From contig JBAZKK010000001.1 in NCBI GenBank assembly GCA_041650795.1, positions 1 to 64,000 of the forward strand: a DNA stretch of 64,000 bases, given 5' to 3'. This DNA comes from JBAZKK01 sp041650795 (GTDB lineage Bacteria > Omnitrophota > Gorgyraeia > Gygaellales > Profunditerraquicolaceae). Shown here piece by piece: positions 31,556-39,951 of this stretch; within the stretch, counting starts at the first letter, position 1, and each line of letters opens with the position of its first letter. Made by a program: the position numbers and the translations under genes. Under the pieces are notes generated by a model. It saw nothing but the letters and a program-made list of their open reading frames with translations. It ran no database searches and had not been told where the DNA came from.

Positions 31556-34462
31556 ATGGATATGCTTGAAGGATTAAATAAAGAACAGGAGAAGGCGGTC
31601 ACCCACCGCCAGGGGCACCTTCTTATTATTGCCGGAGCAGGCACGGGCAAGACTACAGTTATTACCAGGAGGGTTGCCTGGCTCTTATCGCAGGGCCTGG
31701 CGCGCACCAGCGAAATCCTGGCGCTTACCTTTACTGACAAGGCAGCGCTGGATATGCTGGAGCGGGTAGATATACTGGTTCCGTACGGCTACACGGATAT
31801 CTGGGTATCTACGTTTCATGCCTTTGGCGACAGGATCTTGCGCGAGAATGCCCTGGTTGCGGGGCTTGACCCGGATTTCAAGGTTTTGACCAGGCCTGAG
31901 GCTGCGGTGTTCTTCAGGGAGCACCTTTTCGAATTCGACCTCTCTTATTACCGGCCTTTATCCGAACCCACACGTTTTATCGAAGCCCTGATTTCGGTTT
32001 TTAGCCGCGCCAAGGATGAGGATATTTCTCCACAGGACTATCTGGAATATGCCCGCCAGCTCAGTATCAGGGCAAGCCAGAATAACGATCCTGCTTTGCA
32101 GGAAGAAGCGCGTCAGCAGATGGAGGTAGCCCTGGCCTACAGCAGATTCCAGGAACTATTTGCCAGGCACGGGGTAGTGGATTTCGGAAATCAGTTCTAC
32201 CTGGCGCTCGGGCTCTTACGGGAGCACCCCCTGGTTCTAAAAAGATATCAGGAGCAGTTTAAATATATACTCGTAGATGAATTCCAGGATACCAATTTTG
32301 CCCAGTTCCAGCTGGTGAAATTGCTGGCAGGCGCCACTGGCAATATCACGGTTGTTGCTGATGACGACCAATGCATTTACAGGTGGCGCGGCGCCGCCTA
32401 CAGCAATGTGATGAACTTTACCGAGAGCTTCCCGCAGGCAGACAGGATTAGCCTTATCAAAAACTATCGCTCCACCCAGGCTATCTTAGACAGCGCCTAC
32501 CGCCTGATTCAGAATAATAATCCCGAGCGCTTTGAGGTCAAGGCCGGCATCAATAAAAAGCTGGTCAGCGCCGATAAGGTTAAGGGGAAGCCGCCGCGGC
32601 ATTTACATTTCGACACGAATTCGGCGGAGGCGGACTGGGTGGCCGGTACTATCCAGAGCAAGGTTAAGGTCGGCGAGCTTAAATACCGGGATTTTGCAAT
32701 CCTGGTGCGCTCCAATTCAGATGCCAAGGCATACCTGCAGGCCCTTAACATGCAGGGTCTCCCCTGGCAGTTCAGCGGCAATCAGGGGCTCTATTCCCGC
32801 GAGGAGGTAAAACTCTGCATCAGTTTTCTGCGCGCCCTGGCAAACCAGTCTGATTCCTTAAGCCTGTATTATCTGGCGACGAGCGAGGTATATTCGCTTG
32901 ACCTCTCGGATGTAGGGCTGTGCATGCATTATGCCAGGCGCAGCAATAAATCGCTTTATGCGGTATTCGAAAACCTGGAGAATATAACGGAATTAGCAGG
33001 GATAAAAGAGTCCTCACGCAAAAAGATTAAAGGCATCCTGGAGGACCTTGGCAGATTCCTTAAGTTTTCGCGGCAGGAAACCACTGGCAGGCTCTTGTAC
33101 AGCTTCCTGACCGACACCGGCTACCTCAAGAAGTTCACCAGGGATATGGACCTCGAGAAGGAAGGCAAGATCCAGAACGTTGCTAAGTTTTTCAATATCG
33201 TGCGTGACTTTGAGCTGGTGGCAAAAGAAGACCGGGTGATTAATTTTATAGGTTACCTTGATCTTCTGATTGAAGCGGGGGACGACCCCGAGACCGCCGA
33301 GAGCGACCCGAACGCAGACCTGGTAAACGTCCTTACCATCCATAAGGCCAAGGGGCTGGAGTTCAAAACGGTTTTCTTGGTTAGTTTGGTAAACGCTAAA
33401 TTCCCCGTTTCGCACCGTAGGCAGTCCCTCGAACTCCCGGACGCCCTTATAAAAGAGATACTGCCGGAAGGGGATTTTCACACCCAGGAGGAACGCCGCC
33501 TCTTTTATGTCGGGATGACCCGCGCCAAGGAAGAGCTCTATTTTACCTCTGCCGCGGATTACGGAGGGGCGCGCACCCGCCGCGTGAGTCAATTTGTATC
33601 CGAGGCCATCGGACAAGAAAACAAAGATAAGGAAGGACAAAAGAGAAACGTGCTTGAAGCAATTCAGAGATTTGCGCCGAAGAAGGATTCGGTTAAACCA
33701 GTTCTCGCACCCATCGCCGAAGACAAAATCTTGGCCCTCAGCTTCTATCAGGTTGACGATTATATCACCTGTCCCTTAAAATACAAATATGTGCATATCC
33801 TGCGTGTGCCTATTATGGAGCACCACACCGTTATCTACGGCCGCGCCATGCATGAAGCGGTAACCAGATATTTTCAGTTTAAGATGGCAGACAGGAGGAT
33901 GCAGCTGGGGGAGCTCCTGGAGGCATTCCGGCTCAATTTTGACCCGCGGGGTTTTATCAGCGAAAAACACCAGGAAGAGCGTTTCCGCATCGGACAGGAG
34001 GCGCTGGCGCGTTTTTACAATGCGGAGGAGAGGCGCAACTCCAAACCTCTATACATTGAAAAGGATTTTTCTTTTATGCTGGACAATAATAAAATCCGCG
34101 GCCGTTTTGACCGTATTGATAAAGATGATGACGGCGCGGTTATTATGGATTTTAAGACCTCTGAACTTAACAGGCAGGAGGATGCTGATAAACGCACCCG
34201 GGAGAGTCTCCAGTTGAGCATCTACGCCCTGGCCTATCAGAATATCTTCGGTGAGCTTCCGAAACTCGTACAGTTGTATTTCCTGGAGTCCGGCTTAATC
34301 GGAAGCGCTGAGAGAAATGAAAAAGACCTCCAGAAGCTCAAGGGCAAAATCAGTGATGTAGCCTGCGGCATCCGCAGCCGCGCCTTTGAGGCCAAGCCGG
34401 AATATATGGCATGCAGGTACTGCGCCTACAACCAGATCTGCCCTTCGGCGATTGTAAGATGA
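31556..34462 (+). CDS. UvrD/AddB-like helicase fused to a PD-(D/E)XK nuclease with an Fe-S staple
   Basis: This is a superfamily-1A helicase for double-strand break or damage repair. The Walker A is GAGTGKTTV near residue 26, DEFQDTN is motif II, KNYRSTQ motif IV, VLTIHKAKGLEF motif V and RRLFYVGMTRAKEEL motif VI. The C-terminal RecB-type nuclease has AVIMDFKTSE. Cys739, Cys953, Cys956 and Cys962 (spacing x2 and x5 in the last three) match the AddB iron-staple pattern. The 968-residue protein unites helicase and nuclease in one chain. The base composition is like housekeeping genes, unlike its AT-rich neighbours. Confidence 0.9.
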   Translation: MDMLEGLNKEQEKAVTHRQGHLLIIAGAGTGKTTVITRRVAWLLSQGLARTSEILALTFTDKAALDMLERVDILVPYGYTDIWVSTFHAFGDRILRENALVAGLDPDFKVLTRPEAAVFFREHLFEFDLSYYRPLSEPTRFIEALISVFSRAKDEDISPQDYLEYARQLSIRASQNNDPALQEEARQQMEVALAYSRFQELFARHGVVDFGNQFYLALGLLREHPLVLKRYQEQFKYILVDEFQDTNFAQFQLVKLLAGATGNITVVADDDQCIYRWRGAAYSNVMNFTESFPQADRISLIKNYRSTQAILDSAYRLIQNNNPERFEVKAGINKKLVSADKVKGKPPRHLHFDTNSAEADWVAGTIQSKVKVGELKYRDFAILVRSNSDAKAYLQALNMQGLPWQFSGNQGLYSREEVKLCISFLRALANQSDSLSLYYLATSEVYSLDLSDVGLCMHYARRSNKSLYAVFENLENITELAGIKESSRKKIKGILEDLGRFLKFSRQETTGRLLYSFLTDTGYLKKFTRDMDLEKEGKIQNVAKFFNIVRDFELVAKEDRVINFIGYLDLLIEAGDDPETAESDPNADLVNVLTIHKAKGLEFKTVFLVSLVNAKFPVSHRRQSLELPDALIKEILPEGDFHTQEERRLFYVGMTRAKEELYFTSAADYGGARTRRVSQFVSEAIGQENKDKEGQKRNVLEAIQRFAPKKDSVKPVLAPIAEDKILALSFYQVDDYITCPLKYKYVHILRVPIMEHHTVIYGRAMHEAVTRYFQFKMADRRMQLGELLEAFRLNFDPRGFISEKHQEERFRIGQEALARFYNAEERRNSKPLYIEKDFSFMLDNNKIRGRFDRIDKDDDGAVIMDFKTSELNRQEDADKRTRESLQLSIYALAYQNIFGELPKLVQLYFLESGLIGSAERNEKDLQKLKGKISDVACGIRSRAFEAKPEYMACRYCAYNQICPSAIVR

Positions 34463-34466
34463 AGTC

Positions 34467-35654
34467 ATGACTAATTTTGGCCCCTGGAAATCAATTTCCC
34501 CTGAGGCAAAATTATCTCTTCTCATAGCAAAGGCCTTAGTCAGCGATACTAAGGCCGGAGCCATCGAAGAATTCCTGAATCAGGAGCAGCTGGACTGGTA
34601 TAAATTCAATAAAATTATCACCTGTCATGAATTATCGCCTTCCGCTTATATTTTCCTAAAAAAATACCCCGAGTTTATCCACCAGGATGAATTAAAATTA
34701 TTAGAGCGGCATTTCTACGCTAATTTGCTACACTTAAACTTAATACAGCAGGAATTGATGAAAATCCTGCAGAGTTTTCAAGAGGAAAATATTATAGCAC
34801 TACCTTTAAAAGGAGCGCATTTTCTTCTGGATACCAGTATCTATAGGGATAAGGCCTATTTAAGGCCGATGATAGATATTGATATTCTACTTAAGAAAGA
34901 AACCTACCATCAAGCACAAAATATTTTAGAATCGCAAGGGTATAAAATGGAATTAAAGGGCAACAGGGAAGAATACTGGCTGAATAAAAATTGCAATATG
35001 GCCTTTATTAAGATGCTCCAGGATAACTGTAGTTATATCGTAGAACTACACTGGGCCCTGGATTATCCAAGAGGCATCCGTTTACTTCCGCATCTCTGGA
35101 GTAGAATAAAGAGAATAGAAGTAGAAGGGAATAACATTTATCTTTCTTCTCCGGAAGATGCTTTTTTTAGCCTAATCCTGCATCAGCGCCGCTTCGGAAA
35201 TGCCCTTCCCCTCAAAAGGGCTTGCGACGCAGCAATATTATTGACCAGATACAAGGGGGAGCTGGATTGGGATTATATGATAGAAGAGGCAGCAAGAGGA
35301 AAGATGCGCACCATCCTTTATTTTGCACTCTCGCAGATAGAGACCCTGTTCGATATTAAAATCCCGCCTTCGGTCTTGAAAATATCAGGAGTCCCGGATT
35401 ATAAAAAGAAATTAATCAGAAACCTTCTCTTGCGGGATACTTTTAAGTATAGTCTGAATTTAAACAGCGTTTATCTCAAAGCTCACTTTTTTCTTTATGA
35501 TGATTTCAGGGAACCGGTAAAATCCATTTTGAATATTCCGCAAGAGCAGTTTGCTAAATTCTATAATTTAAAACCATACACCGCTAAAACAGATTTATTG
35601 TATAGATGGCGCTACCTCCGTTATTTAAAAACCCTGATATTAAATAAATATTAA
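34467..35654 (+). CDS. Nucleotidyltransferase-like protein (NTP_transf_5-type fold)
   Basis: The core phrase is LPLKGAHFLL followed 15-20 residues later by LRPMIDIDILLK, giving the KG and DxD motifs of the uncharacterised nucleotidyltransferase family. Alpha-helical regions flank it on both sides. Relatives occur beside HPr-kinase-like and PqqD-like genes in peptide-modification clusters; a putative nucleotidyltransferase in the pseudomycoidin lasso cluster, as I recall it, is tied to sugar addition. Here it starts four bases after the helicase and lies 112 bases before the precursor gene. Transfer of a nucleotide or sugar to the peptide is inference. Confidence 0.8.
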   Translation: MTNFGPWKSISPEAKLSLLIAKALVSDTKAGAIEEFLNQEQLDWYKFNKIITCHELSPSAYIFLKKYPEFIHQDELKLLERHFYANLLHLNLIQQELMKILQSFQEENIIALPLKGAHFLLDTSIYRDKAYLRPMIDIDILLKKETYHQAQNILESQGYKMELKGNREEYWLNKNCNMAFIKMLQDNCSYIVELHWALDYPRGIRLLPHLWSRIKRIEVEGNNIYLSSPEDAFFSLILHQRRFGNALPLKRACDAAILLTRYKGELDWDYMIEEAARGKMRTILYFALSQIETLFDIKIPPSVLKISGVPDYKKKLIRNLLLRDTFKYSLNLNSVYLKAHFFLYDDFREPVKSILNIPQEQFAKFYNLKPYTAKTDLLYRWRYLRYLKTLILNKY

Positions 35655-35734
35655 ATAATGTATCAAACCATTTTCATTATTAAAACCCCTTAATTTCTAT
35701 ATCCCAATATAACAATATATGGTAAAATACTTTT

Positions 35735-35740
35735 TATAAT
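35735..35740 (+). promoter_or_regulatory. Possible -10 box before the precursor peptide gene
   Basis: TATAAT at 35735-35740 lies 26 bases before the precursor start codon in strongly AT-rich DNA. No good -35 box is found at the right distance (35712-35717 reads ACAATA), so activation by a regulator or read-through from upstream is possible. Confidence 0.4.
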
Positions 35741-35766
35741 AGGGAAAATCAGACAAGGAGGTGGAC

Positions 35767-35955
35767 ATGAAAAAGAGAAAGTGGAGCCGTCCTAAATTAA
35801 TAATCTTGGTTCGCAATAACCCCGAAGAGGCGATATTATTAGGTTGCCTCTCTTGCAACTGGTGTAGTTTTAAACCAGGGCCCAGTCAAAATATAGCAGA
35901 TTGCGACCCTACTGAAACATGCAATTCAGCCTGTTCGAGGCAGACGGATACCTAA
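35767..35955 (+). CDS. Cysteine-rich RiPP precursor peptide
   Basis: This 62-residue peptide begins at ATG 35767, five bases after a strong AAGGAGG (35756-35762); an in-frame GTG at 35761 overlaps that site and is rejected. The first half is a basic, leader-like segment (KKRKWSRPKLIILVRNNPEEA) and the second half a core rich in Cys, Ser, Thr and Asn. Cysteines fall at 27, 30, 33, 46, 52 and 56, the first three as CLSCNWC. No signal peptide or transmembrane helix is seen. It lies directly upstream of three SPASM enzymes, PqqD, a peptidase and an exporter. The leader/core border near L25-G26 is inferred. Confidence 0.8.
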   Translation: MKKRKWSRPKLIILVRNNPEEAILLGCLSCNWCSFKPGPSQNIADCDPTETCNSACSRQTDT

Positions 35956-35991
35956 TTTTTTGCAATCCAGTTAGCAATAAAATTCCCCCCG

Positions 35992-37050
35992 GTGTTAAAA
36001 ATAACAGTGCCATTTAAAATGTCATCGGAAGTACTCCCTCTTATTGAAGAAGGGGCAGATGAGCTGTATTGCGGCTATCTTCCCGCAGAATGGGAAAAGA
36101 AATATACTAACCTAGAGTTTGAGCGTAAGGGGGGAAGCAGCAATTTTACTAATATTAACGAGTTAAGGCTTGCCATAAAATTAGCCCATAGAAAAAATGT
36201 ACCGGTATTCGTTGCCTTAAACGGATTATATATCAGTGAACAGTACAGGATGTTATTGGATATAATTAATAGCCTTAACCGTATAGGCATAGACGGCTAT
36301 ATTGTAGCTGACCTTGGACTGCTACTTACTTTAAAGGGGCTAGGTTTTAATAAAGAAATACATATTTCTACCGGCGGGGCAGTATTCAACCAGGAGGCGG
36401 TTGATTTTTATAATAGATTAGGCGCCAAGCGTATAATCTTAGACCGGCAAACTAGCCTGGAGACAATAGATGCCCTATCATCTTATTATCCTAGAATGGA
36501 GTTCGAGGTATTTATCCTTAATACACTTTGTGTGTATATAGACGGCTTGTGCACCTTTATGCATAGCCCGCTGGATATGGCCAAGGATAGGCATAGCATG
36601 GCTGGAAGAAGCACAAATGTTTATACGACATATGACATAAACGCATATAAGGAAGCGTGTTCCCTGAAGTATTCTGTCAAGTCCTGCGATATATCGGGGA
36701 GGGGGCTGCAGCAGGCAAAGAAAATAGCGCCGGTATTCCATAAGCCCTTAACAGACGGCGTAGAATGTAATGCCTGTTCGCTGTATTATTTGAACAAGAT
36801 GAATATCAAGGCAGCCAAGATAGTAGGCAGGCAATTGAGCGCACAGGCCAGGTTGAAGAGCATAAGGTTTATACGGGCCGTTTTAGATATACTTGATAGT
36901 AACAAAGGCATAAGCAAGAGAGACTTTATGCTCAAGACAAAGCGGTTATATCGTAACAGTTTTAACTATCATAAGCTATGCGAAGGGAACAATTGCTATC
37001 ATCCCGAAGTGTTAAGATATGGAAAAGGCCATTTTAATCAACAGTCTTAG
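35992..37050 (+). CDS. U32 family protein, UbiU-like member of a tandem pair
   Basis: The TIM-barrel-like N-terminus (MSSEVLPLIEEGADELYCGY) and the phrase VFVALNG are typical of U32 proteins. The central Fe-S motif reads C180-VYIDGL-C187 (six residues between, as in UbiU), with further cysteines at 223, 232, 259 and 262 as candidate ligands. E. coli UbiU/UbiV are not proteases but Fe-S hydroxylase partners that work without oxygen. The start is GTG at 35992. It overlaps the next gene by 32 bases, so the two are coupled. Its place in a peptide cluster suggests an oxygen-independent tailoring role, which is inference. Confidence 0.8.
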   Translation: MLKITVPFKMSSEVLPLIEEGADELYCGYLPAEWEKKYTNLEFERKGGSSNFTNINELRLAIKLAHRKNVPVFVALNGLYISEQYRMLLDIINSLNRIGIDGYIVADLGLLLTLKGLGFNKEIHISTGGAVFNQEAVDFYNRLGAKRIILDRQTSLETIDALSSYYPRMEFEVFILNTLCVYIDGLCTFMHSPLDMAKDRHSMAGRSTNVYTTYDINAYKEACSLKYSVKSCDISGRGLQQAKKIAPVFHKPLTDGVECNACSLYYLNKMNIKAAKIVGRQLSAQARLKSIRFIRAVLDILDSNKGISKRDFMLKTKRLYRNSFNYHKLCEGNNCYHPEVLRYGKGHFNQQS

Positions 37051-37885
37051 CCAGCTGCGTGCGGTTAACAAGCAATACCGGCGGATCTACTACGGGGTTG
37101 AATTCTGCGAAAGATTAATGCCTACGCCTTACGATTTGTCTAAGGTCACAGATTTTATTCTAAGGAATAATTTAAAACTTTCCTTAGTAACTCCATATGT
37201 CACGCCCAGGGGGTTAGAAAATGCCGTTGCATTATTCGATTTTTTGAATTCGAGAAGATTACAACCAGAGGTTATCATCAACGATTGGGGGGTATTGAAT
37301 GTATTGCGTCGTAAATACAAAAATCTTATCCCGGTATTAGGAAGGTTGCTTAATAAGCAAAAGAGGGGCCCTACCTTAATCACTTTGTTAAAGGAAAGAA
37401 AAAACTCCAGCCCTGTTTATCTATACGATCCCAAGCGGCGCAGCATTGTTTATCAGAATAAATTGCCAAAGGGCATTGAATATTATTATAAAACTTCAAA
37501 TGTCCTCAGCATGCCGATTATCCAGGATTTTTTATATAATTTAGACATCAAAAGGATAGAATTGGATAATGTCGGTCAGGGTTTCCTGTCGGATTTGCCA
37601 AAGGGAAAGATTTCCGCATCGGTTTATGTCCCCTTTGTCTATATCACGACTACTTTCTACTGCCCTAGTGCCGGATGCGAGGATAATAATACCGCGTCTT
37701 TGAAGTTGAAGCCTTGCCATAAAGAATGCCAGAAATATATATTTAAATTGCGACATCCTGCGATGCCAAAGGTTATTTACCTAAAAGGTAATACCCAATT
37801 CTATAAAAATAGGTATTTATCTATAAACATGCTTAAGAGAGCGGGAGTCAATAGGGTTGTTTATGAACCGCGAGTACCGTCATAA
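37019..37885 (+). CDS. U32 family protein, UbiV-like partner
   Basis: This 288-residue protein is shorter than its upstream U32 neighbour. Cys30 lies in IYYGVEFCERL, resembling the YLGE-type N-terminal Cys site of UbiV. Later cysteines fall at 215, 220, 233 and 237. The last three have spacing x12 and x3, the spacing of UbiV Cys180, Cys193 and Cys197 as I recall it. A [4Fe-4S] cluster held by C30, C220, C233 and C237 is therefore proposed. It overlaps its UbiU-like partner by 32 bases, so the proteins likely form a heterodimer. The substrate is unknown. Confidence 0.75.
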   Translation: MEKAILINSLSQLRAVNKQYRRIYYGVEFCERLMPTPYDLSKVTDFILRNNLKLSLVTPYVTPRGLENAVALFDFLNSRRLQPEVIINDWGVLNVLRRKYKNLIPVLGRLLNKQKRGPTLITLLKERKNSSPVYLYDPKRRSIVYQNKLPKGIEYYYKTSNVLSMPIIQDFLYNLDIKRIELDNVGQGFLSDLPKGKISASVYVPFVYITTTFYCPSAGCEDNNTASLKLKPCHKECQKYIFKLRHPAMPKVIYLKGNTQFYKNRYLSINMLKRAGVNRVVYEPRVPS

Positions 37886-37988
37886 ATGGCAGTATCTTGG
37901 TGGCGGCGATGCTGGATAATCTCCAGGCGCAGCCCCCATTTATTATCAACAATCTGGTAATTTTTAGGTATACCAGAAACCCTTTGTT

Positions 37989-39950
37989 ATGTCTGGCGAT
38001 AATTATACAGAATTAAGCAATATAAATAATCGGATTCGCATTCCTTTGAGGGGGCATATAGATTTGACCTATCGTTGTAATAACAGTTGTCTGCATTGTT
38101 GGACGCAGGTCCCTCCATCTGCTGAAAAGAAAAATAAAGAATTATCCTTTAACGAATTTAAGGAAATAATAGAAGAGGCAAAATCCATGGGTTGCCATCA
38201 GTGGTCTATCTCTGGGGGCGAGCCGATGTTAAGAGGAGATTTCTTAGAGCTCTTTGATTATATGACGCGAAATTCAACATCTTACTCTATTAACACGAAC
38301 GGTAATTTTATAACCCCTAAGATCGCTAGGTTGATGAGAAGAAAAGGCAGGAAGATGGTAGTTTTATATGGCTCTACTGCTGCGGTCCACGACCATATAA
38401 CGCGCAATCCCGGCTCATTCGAAGCGGCATTGCGCGGCATTGGATATCTCAAAGAGGCAGGAGCGGGTTTTATTGTTCAGCTCGTTCTCATGAAGGACAA
38501 CCACCATGACTTCGGCAATATGGTTAGATTAGCGCAATCCCTGAGTCAAAACTACCGGGTCGGCGCGCCATGGCTGTTTCTTTCTGCTTGCGGTAACCGC
38601 CAGGTAAATTGTCGAATAAAACGTCAAAGGCTCAAGCCCCAAGAGGTAATAGCGCTGGATGAGCCGGATTTATCTTACGAAGATTGGATGCATGAACATT
38701 ATAAGGAGCTGCTCCGTAGGCCAGCGAAAGAGGAGTATTTATTTTCGGCCTGCATCAAGAATCGCCAGGAATTTCATATTGACCCTTATGGTGGAATGAC
38801 CTTTTGCAATTTCATTAAAGCCTCTTATATGCGCTATGATTTAAGAAAAGGTAACTTTAAAGAAGGATGGGAGGTTTTTATCCCGTCCTTAGCCAAGGGT
38901 ATTAAGGTCAATAAAGAGTATCAGGAGAATTGCGGCAACTGTGCATTACGTAAAGACTGCCGCTGGTGCGCGGTTTACGGGTATTTAGAACATCGTCGTT
39001 TTAGCGCTAGAGTTGAGTATCTTTGCGCCATAGCCAGAGAAAACAGGAAATTCAAGGATGGATGGCTTAAGAGTCACCGCAGATATTATAAGATTGCGGG
39101 CATAACCGTTCAGGTTGATTCGGATCTATCCATTCTTGAGAATACCTTCGATCACAAATTTAGACTATTTGAGGTAAACGGCCCATCTGAAGATGTGGTT
39201 AGCATAAGGCACCACTTTTCGCTCCCTGAGTTAAATCCTAAAGATCTCGGGAAAGAATTGTATCGCTTCGCTCCTTGGGTTATCTATCGTAAAGATAACT
39301 CTTGGATTTATCTTACCGTATCATCAGGTAAACCTTCAAAAAAATCCTTGTGTCAGGTTGCGGTATTCAACCACGACCACAGCAGAGCGAGGATATATCA
39401 TAATACGGATAAAACATTCTTAAAAGGCGGGCTGCATTCTTTGACGCTTTTGCCAACGGATCAGCTTTTCTTGTCTCAGATTCTAGCTGATCGAGGCGGT
39501 TTTATCTTGCATTCCTGCGGCATAAAGTTTGACGCTAAGGGTTTACTTTTTGTAGGCCATTCCGGAGCAGGTAAATCTACTATTGCCCGACTTCTTGAAG
39601 ATAAATCTGAGATTTTATGCGATGACAGAATTATTGTGCGTGAAGGGCCAGGCGGATTCAAAATTTACGGCACTTGGAACCATGGGGACGTTTCAACGAT
39701 ATCGCCCAAGTCGGCCCCTTTAAGAGCGATTTTATTTCTGGATAAGGCTAAGGAAAATCTGCTGTTACCGATAGAGGATAAAGGAGATATCGCAAGAAAT
39801 ATTCTTGCTTGCGTCGTGAGGGCGCTGCCTACTTCATCTTGGTGGGAAAAAACATTGTTGCTGGTGGATAAAGTAGCGCAGGAGATACCCTGTTATATCC
39901 TTAAGTTTGATAAAAGCGGTAAAATAGCGGATAGATTAAGGGGATTATGA
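37989..39950 (+). CDS. Radical SAM/SPASM enzyme fused to an HPr-kinase-like domain
   Basis: This 653-residue fusion has two parts. Residues about 20-365 form a radical SAM/SPASM enzyme: C30, C34 and C37 (CNNSCLHC), SGGEP at 75-79, and SPASM cysteines in CGNCALRKDCRWC. Residues about 375-653 form an HprK-like domain with a P-loop GHSGAGKST at 523-531 and a Walker B-like ILCDDRIIV. HPr-kinase homologues PadeK and ThcoK phosphorylate the C-terminal Ser of lasso peptides. Here both activities sit in one chain, which suggests sequential modification of the same precursor. The frame is intact and the fusion is not an obvious artefact. Confidence 0.88.
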   Translation: MSGDNYTELSNINNRIRIPLRGHIDLTYRCNNSCLHCWTQVPPSAEKKNKELSFNEFKEIIEEAKSMGCHQWSISGGEPMLRGDFLELFDYMTRNSTSYSINTNGNFITPKIARLMRRKGRKMVVLYGSTAAVHDHITRNPGSFEAALRGIGYLKEAGAGFIVQLVLMKDNHHDFGNMVRLAQSLSQNYRVGAPWLFLSACGNRQVNCRIKRQRLKPQEVIALDEPDLSYEDWMHEHYKELLRRPAKEEYLFSACIKNRQEFHIDPYGGMTFCNFIKASYMRYDLRKGNFKEGWEVFIPSLAKGIKVNKEYQENCGNCALRKDCRWCAVYGYLEHRRFSARVEYLCAIARENRKFKDGWLKSHRRYYKIAGITVQVDSDLSILENTFDHKFRLFEVNGPSEDVVSIRHHFSLPELNPKDLGKELYRFAPWVIYRKDNSWIYLTVSSGKPSKKSLCQVAVFNHDHSRARIYHNTDKTFLKGGLHSLTLLPTDQLFLSQILADRGGFILHSCGIKFDAKGLLFVGHSGAGKSTIARLLEDKSEILCDDRIIVREGPGGFKIYGTWNHGDVSTISPKSAPLRAILFLDKAKENLLLPIEDKGDIARNILACVVRALPTSSWWEKTLLLVDKVAQEIPCYILKFDKSGKIADRLRGL

Positions 39951-39951
39951 T

